15,260 nucleotides of DNA from JAWUXM01 sp034111325 (GCA_034111325.1 JAWUXM010000017.1:1-15260), one strand, 5' to 3'; positions 1 to 7,469 are shown, counted from the first letter of the stretch. Numbers and translations: made by a program. The notes: generated by a model not told the origin, from the sequence alone.

Positions 1-84
1 CTTGTTCACTATGTGGCAGAGCATCTTGTGACAGAGGCTGATCTGCATCAATGTGAGATAAGTGGTAAGGATTCAAAAGCTTTC
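1..84 (+). repeat. Head motif of duplicated ankyrin-protein unit, copy 1
   Basis: Bases 1-16 encode LVHYV and match bases 2326-2341 (LVSYV) at 14 of 16 positions. Bases 67-84 encode KDSKAF and match 2413-2430 (KDSKTF) at 16 of 18 positions. The distance between the two sub-motifs differs by seven codons between copies. The match begins upstream of the GTG at 13, so that codon is internal to the gene. Confidence 0.75.
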
Positions 85-3000
85 TATCAGGCTGCTATCG
101 AGACATTTGACCCAATTAGCTTAGTTAATGAGTATCTAGAAAAAAATACTGCAGATGATTCTTTCAAAGCTTTGATGTTTATGGCAAAAATAGGTTTGCC
201 GCATGTTGATTTTATTAAGCGAGCTATAGCACAAGGAGCAGGTGTTAATCAAAAGGATGGAGATGGGCGGACAGCTTTGCATTTAGCGGCTATGAAAGGA
301 AATCACAGCGTTGTTAGCCTTCTTCTTTATAAAGGAGCGGACGCTATGCGAAAGGATAATGAGCAGCAAACAGCTTTGATGAAGGCGGCTTCATCAGGCA
401 ATGTGGACGTTGTTAGAAGGCTGCTAGGGATAAGGTCGGTGAAACAGGCGATTAATAGTAGGGATGCAAAGGATAATACAGCATTGCATTTAGCAGCTAA
501 AAAGGGGCACAGTGCGGTGGTAGATCTTCTTTGTAATGTTCCAGATATGGAGATTGGGGTGAAAGAGGAAGTGTTGAAGGCTATTGTGGGTTTGAAGAGT
601 GGCGTGGCTGGCGTTGCTGATGCGAAGGAGAAGGAGGAGGAGAAGGAGGAGGAGAATAAGATTGCAGAGATTATAAGAGATTCAATAAAGGTGCAAGAAG
701 AGCTGCAAAGGATGCCAGTGCTGAATCGTGTGGGTGCAGGTCAAAAGAAAGATTTAGACGAGCAAAAGAAAGAAGAGGAGAAATCACCTCAATCACCAGA
801 GGATCTTAAAAGAAGCGCTGCACACAGTGCATTAATGGATCCTATTGCATCAATGATAAGTGGTGAATCTAAAACCCCTGCCAAAAAAGCGCAAACAGCA
901 GAAGAAAAAGTGCAAGAAGGCAAGGATAAAGCATTAATAACAAAGGTGTTGGACGAGGCTGCTGTTGCTAGTCAAGATGATAAGGGTGAAGCGTTGATTT
1001 TAGCAGCGAAGTATGGAGATTTAGAAGCGGTAAAGACGCTCTTAAAAGAAGAAGCAGATATTGATGCGCTAGATGATCAGAGTGCTACGGCCTTGTTAAC
1101 GGCAGCTCGTAAGGGGCATGCAAAGGTAGTAGATCATCTGATAGAAGCGGGAGCAGATATTGATTTATGTGATATATCGGGCTGCACAACCTTGATATGG
1201 GAAGTTTTCAATGGACATGTAGGTGGGGTGAGCAAGCTTTTAAGCGAAAAAGCAGATGTTGCGATGATAAATATGCGGGGCGAGACAGCGTGGAGCCTTG
1301 CCCTCAAGAGGGGAGAAAAGGATATTGTTCGTAGTTTTCTTGATGCGAAGAATGTTAATGATGCGAAGAATGTCTTGGATGTGAATATCAGGTGTGATGC
1401 TGTGACCATTGCGTTTGCACATAATAGATTTGATGTGTTGGAGGTTTTAGTGGATTGGTATAAGGCTAATACAAACATGGCCACTGCCGATAAAAAACAA
1501 AATCAAAATTTGCAGGGAGATTTAGAGCTAGCAAAGCACTTATTAGCTAAAAGAGAGGAAGCGCAAAGAGAATTAGTTGATGATAAGCAACAGCGTAAGG
1601 TGAATGCGGAGGTGCGTAGAATATTAGGCAAAGAGTTAAAGAAAGAAAAGACTGCATTAAAAGAAAAAACCAATGCAGAGCTTTTCGCTGCTTATGATAA
1701 GGATGGTGCTACAGAAGTTCTAGTTGGTAAGGTTGATGGAGTCGTAGAAGGAATATTATCAAGAAATAATGATAAAAAAGCTACGGCATCAAAAGTAGCT
1801 CTTAATACACAGCAATTTGTTTGCTTAGAGAGGGGAAGGGGGCAGAAATTATTTTCAGAATTTTTGCAAGCGTATTCATATAGTGGAAGAAGCTGGCGGT
1901 GGGAAGACACTCATACATTTGAGCCAAAATCTATTGCAGAATTCCCGCTTTTGATGCCGCAAACAGAATATACCAAAGCTATTGTAGCAGAGGTTATGCA
2001 AGAAGGAAAAGGCTTATGGCTGGAAGGAAATGAAGCTTTCTACAGTGCGCTACATCGTAGAAAAGAATATAGTGTAACAGCAGCGCAGGCAGATATTGCC
2101 GCTATTGTCGCTGATCTTGGGCGAGATGATATAAGTGATAATGAAAAACAAATAGATGAAAGGCGTTTGCTGCTTGTAATTGGTAAATGTTATGCCGTAG
2201 GAGTGCAAAATGAGTTGAACTTGGCAGGTGTCGCAGCGGCTGAATTTACAGATCCAATCCTCAAGGCTCTTTTTGATGAGCAAGTTAAACTAAAAGATAT
2301 CAAGGCGAAGGCTGAAGGTCAAAACCTTGTTAGCTATGTGGTTGATTCTCTCGCGCATGGCAAAAGGCTTAGTGATTCACATAAGCCACAACAAATGTTT
2401 GAACGTGGACATAAGGATTCAAAAACATTCTGGGACGAAGTATATAAGCATGTTGTTTCGCAAAAAAGAGGAGTGAGAGCTCTGCGGGATTCTAAGGAAA
2501 GTCAGGAGGTAAAGCAGGGTAAAAATGGTGCCACAGCATTGATGTTGGCAGTGCAAAGGCAGGATGAGGAGGGGATTGAAAATTTTCTACGTTATGCAAC
2601 TTTTGCAGATATTGGAACAAGAGATAGCAATAATTTTACAGCCATGGATATTGCGCTGGTAGGGAAAAATCTTCATGTGTTGCAGAGATTAAGAGGTTTG
2701 TATGAGGCGTACCCTGACTTAGCTGAGCAAGAGACAAATTGGAATATGGTTAAAGAGTTGTGTGAGGAAGTAAGTAAGTGCGAGTCTTCATCAAATAGTG
2801 CCAAATTGCAGAAACGCTCTACTAAAGAAAAATTTCAACATCAGTTAAATCATGAAAAGGAAAAATTAAGAAAGCATCTTGATACGAAATTATGGGCAGA
2901 ACTGCAATCTGGATATAACCCAAGCGACATATTGTCGAAATCTAGTCAAAAAAGTGAATACAAGAAATTTGCCAAGCGCGATAAGGTTAGTTTAGGAGAT

Positions 3001-4359
3001 ATAGCAACCCTCAGTGTGGGGTCGGCAGACACGCCGTTATTTACTGAGTTTTTAGCAGCAGTAGATTTTCAACAAGATAAGACAGGAAAAGTTACTACTC
3101 CAATAATAAGTCAGCGTAAAAAATTCCCGCTTTTAAGTCAGAATACAGAAGCTATCCAAGCAATCGTGGAAGAGGTTTTAACGGAGGTAGAAGAGTCGAA
3201 AAAGAAGGGTGGGGCTCAAGGTCTGGGCGGAGCTCTCAATAGACGTAAGGGGAAGCTAGCTGCAGAACAAAAAAAGCAGCTTTTTGAGATAGCAAGGACG
3301 GGTGATTTAGAGGGTAAATTAGATGCTATGCTGCAGGGACTTCTAATAGGTATAAACGTAAAAGCTGATAGCGGTTTAACAGCGTTAATGGTTGCTGCGA
3401 ATAATGGTCAGGAAGGTGTTGTAAACTCTCTTTTGAATGTTGGGGCAGATGTTACTATTGTTACTACTAATACCACTGAGGTTTTGACAGCGCTAGATTT
3501 TGCAAGGCTGGGATTGTGGAATAAGCAGCAAAAGAAGGGAGGAGATACTAATGATAACTTAAAAGTCTTAAAAGCGCTTTTAGGGAGGGAAGATATAAAA
3601 GTTTCTAATAAGCAATTATATGAAGTGGAGAAGGTCTTGGATGTAGAGAAGGGGTTGGGAAAAGATATTAGTGAGATAAAGTCTTCTATCGAGCGTATTA
3701 GGGAAGTTAATGAGAAAATTAAGGGAGATGCGAGAGGGGGTGCTGCTTTGAAAAGTAAAACGCCGCCCTCTGCGCCGACAACGCAGCCACCTGCGCTACC
3801 ACAATCACAGCGTGGGGCTACATTAACCTCACGATCACAAAAGCGGCCACCGATATCATTGCCGCCACCGCCACGACCTACCAATGTGCCGTCAAATCTA
3901 TTTGGGCAATATGAGCCGCCTAAAGATCATAAAAAAGTTCCTGCACATCAAACTGGTGAAGAGCCGGGAGTAGATACAAAAGTAGATACTGAGGATCCAG
4001 AAGTAGGGACAGATGGTCAAATAGAATCAACGCCGCTTACTCCAGAAGAGGCAAAGGTAAGAAATGAAAAGCTCTCTTATATAGCTATTCCTACAGTCAT
4101 CTCTACGGTGGCGTTATCATTCCTTGGGTTGTTTGGTGCGATATCAGTACTGTTTATTGGGGTGTTTATTCCAATCTTGCTTTTAGGTGGTGTAGCAGCA
4201 ATGAAGCATGTAAGTGATAATGCGCAAACAGAGCATGATGCGGTTAGAGCAGCAGAACAGGAGACAGAGCTTCCAGAAGTAGGGGAGGAGAGAAATCCTG
4301 AGCATCTCATCAATCGAGAAAATGGTGGTCGTAGTATAGGGGCTTCAGATCCAGTTTAA
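1..4359 (+). CDS. Giant ankyrin-repeat protein with duplicated module and C-terminal hydrophobic hairpin (5' partial)
   Basis: The frame is open from base 1 to a TAA at 4357-4359, so the protein begins outside the window; residues here are numbered from the GTG at 13. Ankyrin-like repeats (TALHLAA..G pattern) lie near residues 79-180, 324-449, 836-900 and 1088-1170. A Lys/Glu-rich low-complexity stretch sits at 205-216. A tail module I do not recognise occurs twice, near 555-684 and 962-1079. A helical, coiled-coil-like segment (about 1197-1236) is followed by a proline-rich region (1250-1305, including SLPPPPRP), an acidic linker, a bilobed hydrophobic stretch at 1356-1397 that could form two membrane helices, and a roughly 50-residue polar tail. 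Ankyrin repeats mediate protein binding and are common in effectors of intracellular bacteria. Export, membrane insertion and a host target are inferences. Function is unknown. It lies directly upstream of rpsA, separated by a promoter. Confidence 0.9.
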   Translation, partial: LVHYVAEHLVTEADLHQCEISGKDSKAFYQAAIETFDPISLVNEYLEKNTADDSFKALMFMAKIGLPHVDFIKRAIAQGAGVNQKDGDGRTALHLAAMKGNHSVVSLLLYKGADAMRKDNEQQTALMKAASSGNVDVVRRLLGIRSVKQAINSRDAKDNTALHLAAKKGHSAVVDLLCNVPDMEIGVKEEVLKAIVGLKSGVAGVADAKEKEEEKEEENKIAEIIRDSIKVQEELQRMPVLNRVGAGQKKDLDEQKKEEEKSPQSPEDLKRSAAHSALMDPIASMISGESKTPAKKAQTAEEKVQEGKDKALITKVLDEAAVASQDDKGEALILAAKYGDLEAVKTLLKEEADIDALDDQSATALLTAARKGHAKVVDHLIEAGADIDLCDISGCTTLIWEVFNGHVGGVSKLLSEKADVAMINMRGETAWSLALKRGEKDIVRSFLDAKNVNDAKNVLDVNIRCDAVTIAFAHNRFDVLEVLVDWYKANTNMATADKKQNQNLQGDLELAKHLLAKREEAQRELVDDKQQRKVNAEVRRILGKELKKEKTALKEKTNAELFAAYDKDGATEVLVGKVDGVVEGILSRNNDKKATASKVALNTQQFVCLERGRGQKLFSEFLQAYSYSGRSWRWEDTHTFEPKSIAEFPLLMPQTEYTKAIVAEVMQEGKGLWLEGNEAFYSALHRRKEYSVTAAQADIAAIVADLGRDDISDNEKQIDERRLLLVIGKCYAVGVQNELNLAGVAAAEFTDPILKALFDEQVKLKDIKAKAEGQNLVSYVVDSLAHGKRLSDSHKPQQMFERGHKDSKTFWDEVYKHVVSQKRGVRALRDSKESQEVKQGKNGATALMLAVQRQDEEGIENFLRYATFADIGTRDSNNFTAMDIALVGKNLHVLQRLRGLYEAYPDLAEQETNWNMVKELCEEVSKCESSSNSAKLQKRSTKEKFQHQLNHEKEKLRKHLDTKLWAELQSGYNPSDILSKSSQKSEYKKFAKRDKVSLGDIATLSVGSADTPLFTEFLAAVDFQQDKTGKVTTPIISQRKKFPLLSQNTEAIQAIVEEVLTEVEESKKKGGAQGLGGALNRRKGKLAAEQKKQLFEIARTGDLEGKLDAMLQGLLIGINVKADSGLTALMVAANNGQEGVVNSLLNVGADVTIVTTNTTEVLTALDFARLGLWNKQQKKGGDTNDNLKVLKALLGREDIKVSNKQLYEVEKVLDVEKGLGKDISEIKSSIERIREVNEKIKGDARGGAALKSKTPPSAPTTQPPALPQSQRGATLTSRSQKRPPISLPPPPRPTNVPSNLFGQYEPPKDHKKVPAHQTGEEPGVDTKVDTEDPEVGTDGQIESTPLTPEEAKVRNEKLSYIAIPTVISTVALSFLGLFGAISVLFIGVFIPILLLGGVAAMKHVSDNAQTEHDAVRAAEQETELPEVGEERNPEHLINRENGGRSIGASDPV
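631..654 (+). repeat. Tandem 12-bp purine repeat, two copies
   Basis: AAGGAGGAGGAG occurs twice head to tail at 631-642 and 643-654, within a longer purine-only stretch. It encodes part of a Lys/Glu-rich segment of the ankyrin protein between its first two ankyrin clusters. The period is a multiple of three, so copy changes would keep the frame. It also contains several Shine-Dalgarno-like GGAGG strings inside the coding region. Confidence 0.85.
1342..1377 (+). repeat. Tandem 18-bp repeat in the ankyrin gene
   Basis: Two adjacent 18-base units (1342-1359 and 1360-1377) share their first 14 bases exactly, giving the peptide DAKNVN-DAKNVL at the end of the second ankyrin cluster. The near identity suggests a recent in-frame duplication. 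Confidence 0.8.
1675..2064 (+). repeat. Tail module of ankyrin protein, copy A
   Basis: Residues 555-684 carry, in order, AELxxxY (555-561), LFSEFLQA (613-620), FPLL (644-647), AIVAEV (656-661) and ALHRRK (679-684). The same landmarks recur in copy B at 2896-3249. FPLL to AIV is 12 residues in both copies, LF to FPLL is 31 versus 29, and AIV to RRK is 26 versus 27. The match is a protein-level similarity made by eye. Confidence 0.7.
2326..2430 (+). repeat. Head motif of duplicated ankyrin-protein unit, copy 2
   Basis: This is the internal counterpart of bases 1-84: LVSYV at 2326 and KDSKTF at 2413. It precedes a short, degenerate ankyrin block (836-900) and then tail module copy B, so the order head-ankyrin-tail is the same as in the first unit. 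Confidence 0.72.
2896..3249 (+). repeat. Tail module of ankyrin protein, copy B
   Basis: Residues 962-1079 repeat the landmarks of copy A: AELQSGY (962-968), LFTEFLAA (1009-1016), FPLL (1038-1041), AIVEEV (1050-1055) and ALNRRK (1074-1079). Further upstream, LHVLQRLRGLYEA (887-899) matches FDVLEVLVDWYKA (473-485). Divergence is high, so the duplication is old. Confidence 0.7.
3970..3993 (+). repeat. Short 12-bp tandem repeat
   Basis: Two 12-base units (3970-3981, 3982-3993) share their first eight bases, GTAGATAC, and encode VDTKVDTE in the acidic linker before the hydrophobic segment of the ankyrin protein. Confidence 0.6.
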
Positions 4360-4375
4360 TTCGTAGCTATCCCTA

Positions 4376-4403
4376 TTGACTCTTACTAAAAACCAAATAT
4401 ATT
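4376..4403 (+). promoter_or_regulatory. Sigma70-like promoter of rpsA
   Basis: TTGACT (4376-4381) and TATATT (4398-4403) are separated by 16 bases; each matches the consensus hexamer at five of six positions. Transcription would begin near 4410, about 60 bases before rpsA. The hairpin at 4418-4440 would then lie at the very start of the rpsA leader. Confidence 0.55.
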
Positions 4404-4417
4404 TCGTCAACTTACAA

Positions 4418-4449
4418 AGCCCTGCCTTTTTTTAAGGGCTGTTTTTATT
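4418..4449 (+). terminator. Hairpin plus T-rich tail between the ankyrin gene and rpsA
   Basis: AGCCCT (4418-4423) pairs with AGGGCT (4435-4440) across an 11-base loop, followed by GTTTTTATT. This fits a Rho-independent terminator for the ankyrin gene. Because a promoter candidate lies just upstream, it could also be a leader structure of the rpsA mRNA. The stem is only six base pairs. Confidence 0.5.
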
Positions 4450-4472
4450 AACAATTTAACCGAAGTACCATA

Positions 4473-6203
4473 ATGCCAAATAGCGCAGCAAACCAAAGCA
4501 AAGAAGTAGATGATTTTGTAGTCACTGAAAATTTCGCTGAATTACTCGAAGAATCTTTCCAAAATGAAAAAAAAGCAGGAGATATAGTCCAAGGTGTCAT
4601 AGTCGGCACGGATAATGACTTTGTCATAGTAGATGCTGGTCTTAAAGCCGAAGGCTTGATCGATAAAAAAGAATTCGCAGTCGAAGGTGATGAAGTAAGT
4701 ATAGAAGAAGGCGAAAAAATAGATGTTTATATCGAATCTTTAGAAGATAGAGAAGGGCGTCCACAGCTTAGCCGTGAACGCGTTGTTAAAGAAAAAGAGT
4801 GGATTGAAGTTCGCAAGAACCATGATGATAATGCTACAGTTGAAGGCGCTATTGTCGGCCGTGTAAAAGGTGGCTTCATCGTACAGTTAAAAAGCCTTAC
4901 AGCTTTCTTACCTGGAAGCCAAGTTGATGTTAGGCCAATGAATAATATTGATAATCTAGCAAACCTTAGGCAGCCTTTTAAAGTCCTGAAAATGGATGAT
5001 CTACGCGGTAACGTTGTGGTTTCTCGTCGGGCAATTCTAGAAGAAAGTCATAAAGAATTAGTTGATAAAGCCTTATCAACTATTGAAGAAGGACAAGTGC
5101 TTGATGGTGTTGTCAAAAACCTTACTGATTACGGTGCGTTTATCGATCTAGGCAATATTGACGGTCTTGTGCATATTGCAGATATTTCATGGTCTCGCAT
5201 TTCACACCCATCAGAAATACTCACTTTAGGTCAAAAGCTTCAAGTTAAAGTGATAAAATATGATAAAATTAAAAGACAAGTTTCTCTAGGTATAAAGCAG
5301 TTAGAGCACGACCCTTGGGAAGGCATTGTTGAAAAATATAAAGTGGAAGGCAAATATAAAGGTCACATCACCAATATTACTGATTACGGAATTTTTGTTG
5401 AAATTGAAAAAGGCATCGAAGGTCTTGTTCATGTTTCAGAGATTTCCTGGTCTAAAAGTAATTGTGATCCACGCAAATTTGCTGCTCCTGGTCAGGAAGT
5501 GGATGTTTCAATTTTAGAAGTTGATGTCAAAAAACACAGAATTAGCCTTAGTATAAAACAATGTATTGATAATCCTTGGAATGATTTTGCAGCGCAAAAT
5601 AAATCAGGTTCAACTGTTGAAGGAGAAATCAAAAGCGTTAATGATTTTGGTTTGATCGTAACCTTAGCTGATAATATCGAAGGCTTAGTACACAGCTCGG
5701 ATCTTGCTTGGAAGGGTGATTCTAAAGAATCATTAAAAGCTTTCAAAGCAGGTGATAAGGTCAAAGTAATGATACTTGATATCGATGTTGAAAAAGAAAA
5801 AGTATCACTTGGTATTAAGCAATTGGAGCATGACCCATTCTCTGAAATGCTTGATAAAATAAGCGCTAATAAAGTTGTTACATGTACTGTTGTTGATGTA
5901 CGTAACGATGGAATCGAAGTTTCATTGGTAGACGGTGTAAATAGCTTTATTAGAAAGTCTGATCTTTCACAAGATAAGTCTGAACAGCGTAGTGATCGTT
6001 TTGCAGTTGGTGAGCGTATCGATGCAAAAATTACGAAAATTGATAAAAGTAGTCGTAAGGTTAATTTGTCAATCAAAGCACTTGAGATTGAAGAGCAAGC
6101 ACAAGTCATTAAGGAATATGGTTCTACTGATAGTGGGGCAAGCCTTGGTGATATTTTAGGAAGTGCTTTAGGTGAAGTGAATTCTGATAATAATAAGAAG
6201 TAA
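4473..6203 (+). CDS. rpsA: 30S ribosomal protein S1
   Basis: S1 binds mRNA single strands on the 30S subunit and helps start translation, especially on mRNAs with weak Shine-Dalgarno sequences; many genes in this window have weak ones. The 576 residues contain six S1 (OB-fold) repeats near 36-103, 121-188, 207-278, 293-364, 379-449 and 466-538. The central ones are the most regular, each with the DYG/DFG..V/I...EGLVH..D/EISW pattern and ending in VSLGIKQ or similar. Length is normal for a proteobacterial six-domain S1. The ATG at 4473 gives a typical acidic N-terminus (DDFVVTENFAELLEESF). It is followed 57 bases later by sppA in the same direction, matching the alphaproteobacterial rpsA-sppA-ihfB order. 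In well-studied bacteria S1 represses its own translation through its leader; a leader hairpin is present here, but that control is inference. Confidence 0.97.
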   Translation: MPNSAANQSKEVDDFVVTENFAELLEESFQNEKKAGDIVQGVIVGTDNDFVIVDAGLKAEGLIDKKEFAVEGDEVSIEEGEKIDVYIESLEDREGRPQLSRERVVKEKEWIEVRKNHDDNATVEGAIVGRVKGGFIVQLKSLTAFLPGSQVDVRPMNNIDNLANLRQPFKVLKMDDLRGNVVVSRRAILEESHKELVDKALSTIEEGQVLDGVVKNLTDYGAFIDLGNIDGLVHIADISWSRISHPSEILTLGQKLQVKVIKYDKIKRQVSLGIKQLEHDPWEGIVEKYKVEGKYKGHITNITDYGIFVEIEKGIEGLVHVSEISWSKSNCDPRKFAAPGQEVDVSILEVDVKKHRISLSIKQCIDNPWNDFAAQNKSGSTVEGEIKSVNDFGLIVTLADNIEGLVHSSDLAWKGDSKESLKAFKAGDKVKVMILDIDVEKEKVSLGIKQLEHDPFSEMLDKISANKVVTCTVVDVRNDGIEVSLVDGVNSFIRKSDLSQDKSEQRSDRFAVGERIDAKITKIDKSSRKVNLSIKALEIEEQAQVIKEYGSTDSGASLGDILGSALGEVNSDNNKK

Positions 6204-6222
6204 AACCAAGGTAGACTTGGTT
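6204..6222 (+). other. Hairpin in the rpsA-sppA spacer
   Basis: AACCAAG (6204-6210) pairs perfectly with CTTGGTT (6216-6222) around a five-base loop, directly after the rpsA stop codon. The following CTTTAA is a poor T-tract, so this is more likely a 3' mRNA structure or weak attenuator than a full terminator; sppA is probably still read from rpsA. Confidence 0.4.
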
Positions 6223-6260
6223 CTTTAAGGGCTTTAATAATTTGAATACAAAAAAGTTAT

Positions 6261-7157
6261 ATGGCTCTTTCCGCAGCAACATTATTAGAAAGAGCTAGGC
6301 TCAGGCTTTCAGTACGAAAGTGGCGTGGTCTAGCTCTTTTTTGTTTATTAATGCTCTTGCTTTCTTTTCCTTATATCAAACTCAATAAACTTTCTGGTGG
6401 CGACTATATCGCTCGTATCACAATAGATAACATCATAATGTTTGATCAATATCGTAATGATATACTCAAGCAATTAGCCAAAGATGATAAAGTTAAAGCT
6501 GTAATGCTAAAGATAGACAGCCCCGGTGGTACTGTGGTTGGTGGTGAAAGTCTTTATAATAACATTAGAAAGATTTCTGAGAAAAAACCAGTAGCAGTCT
6601 TGATGGGTAGTACAGCAACAAGTGCGGCATATATGGCTGCAATCGCCGGCGATAGGATTTTTGCATATAATGGCACGGTTACAGGTTCAATAGGCGTCAT
6701 TATGCAGTCCTTTGAAGCAACGAGCCTTGCAGAGAAAATAGGTATCAAGCCAATTATTATAAAATCCTCACCATTAAAAGCGACTCCCAACCCATTAGAA
6801 AAGTTTTCTCCGCAAGCAGAAGAAGCTCTAAAACACACCGTGAAAGATATTCATAATATGTTTATCGATATGGTAATTGCACGCCGAACTAATAGCAAAA
6901 GCTCGAAAATACGCGACTTAGCAGATGGCAGAGTCTTTACAGGCAGAGAAGCCTTGCAACTAGGTTTGATTGATGAGATAGGTAGTGAAGATGATGCAAA
7001 GAGTTGGTTAGTTACCAAGAGAGGGATAAAATCTGATTTAGAGATAAAAGATGTTCTTTTAATTAAAAAAGATAGTTACAGCATATTTGAAAAATTTTTC
7101 TCTTTATGGCGTGATTATCCAACCAATAGCCGGCACTCTTTATTGTCAATTTGGTAG
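6261..7157 (+). CDS. sppA: Signal peptide peptidase SppA, short (36K-type) S49 serine protease
   Basis: SppA is a membrane-anchored protease that degrades cleaved signal peptides in or at the membrane. The 298 residues begin with a basic segment and one hydrophobic helix (about 23-39), a signal anchor that places the catalytic domain on the periplasmic side. Family motifs are KIDSPGG (84-90), the nucleophile region ATSAAYMAA with Ser121, the following TGSIGV segment, and Lys173 in PLKATPNP as general base. Ser121 and Lys173 are 52 residues apart, the same spacing as in Bacillus subtilis SppA. It is a single-domain form, unlike the duplicated E. coli enzyme. It lies between rpsA and ihfB, as in many alphaproteobacteria. 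No clear Shine-Dalgarno is seen before the ATG at 6261. Confidence 0.93.
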   Translation: MALSAATLLERARLRLSVRKWRGLALFCLLMLLLSFPYIKLNKLSGGDYIARITIDNIIMFDQYRNDILKQLAKDDKVKAVMLKIDSPGGTVVGGESLYNNIRKISEKKPVAVLMGSTATSAAYMAAIAGDRIFAYNGTVTGSIGVIMQSFEATSLAEKIGIKPIIIKSSPLKATPNPLEKFSPQAEEALKHTVKDIHNMFIDMVIARRTNSKSSKIRDLADGRVFTGREALQLGLIDEIGSEDDAKSWLVTKRGIKSDLEIKDVLLIKKDSYSIFEKFFSLWRDYPTNSRHSLLSIW

Positions 7158-7196
7158 ACTCATTCAGAAGTTTTGAGTTAACAAACATTAGGAATT

Positions 7197-7469
7197 ATGG
7201 AACAAACAAAGATCATTGAATATTTACTGGAGAAGCATCCAAATCTTAATGAGAAATATCTTCATCAAATCACAGATGTTTTTTTTAGAACCATTGCTCT
7301 TGAATTAAAGAAAGGTAAAAGGGTGGAAATAAGAGGTTTTGGGGTTTTTAAGATTAAAGATCTTGGTGAGCGGCAGATATTTAATCCCCTAATCGGTGCC
7401 TTAAAAAAGGTCGCCGGTAAGAAAATACCAAATTTCAAGTGTAGTAAAAAGTTACATGAACTAACATAA
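7197..7469 (+). CDS. ihfB: Integration host factor beta / HU family DNA-binding protein
   Basis: This 90-residue protein has the HU/IHF fold: two N-terminal helices (about 3-40), the signature RVEIRGFGVFKIK (from about residue 42), a beta-arm segment and a C-terminal PNFKCSKKLHEL that matches the family's P.FKP.K.L end. Such proteins bend DNA as dimers and shape the nucleoid. The arm motif usually written R-N-P-x-T-G reads FNPLIG here; the intercalating proline is kept but the neighbouring arginine and threonine are not. I assign IhfB rather than HU from its place after rpsA-sppA. AGGA (7190-7193) is a short-spaced ribosome-binding site for the ATG at 7197. An HU-type protein is the alternative. 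Confidence 0.85.
   Translation: MEQTKIIEYLLEKHPNLNEKYLHQITDVFFRTIALELKKGKRVEIRGFGVFKIKDLGERQIFNPLIGALKKVAGKKIPNFKCSKKLHELT

Noticed and set aside
13..15. GTG as start codon of the ankyrin protein
   Set aside because: The frame is open upstream to base 1, and the codons before it belong to the duplicated head motif, so the gene is 5' truncated by the window edge.
3408..3884. 158-codon open frame antisense to the ankyrin gene
   Set aside because: A shadow frame opposite the proline-rich region; low-complexity Gly/Ser/Phe peptide, no start context and no family resemblance.
4567..4574. Run of eight A in rpsA, considered as a frameshift site; a run of eight T is also present in ihfB at 7279-7286
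   Set aside because: Both reading frames are intact and the homologous protein segments continue normally across the runs.
5492..6109. 205-codon open frame antisense to rpsA
   Set aside because: It mirrors the codon bias of rpsA on the other strand; the predicted peptide is Ser/Thr/Leu-rich with no recognisable domain, and rpsA is certain.
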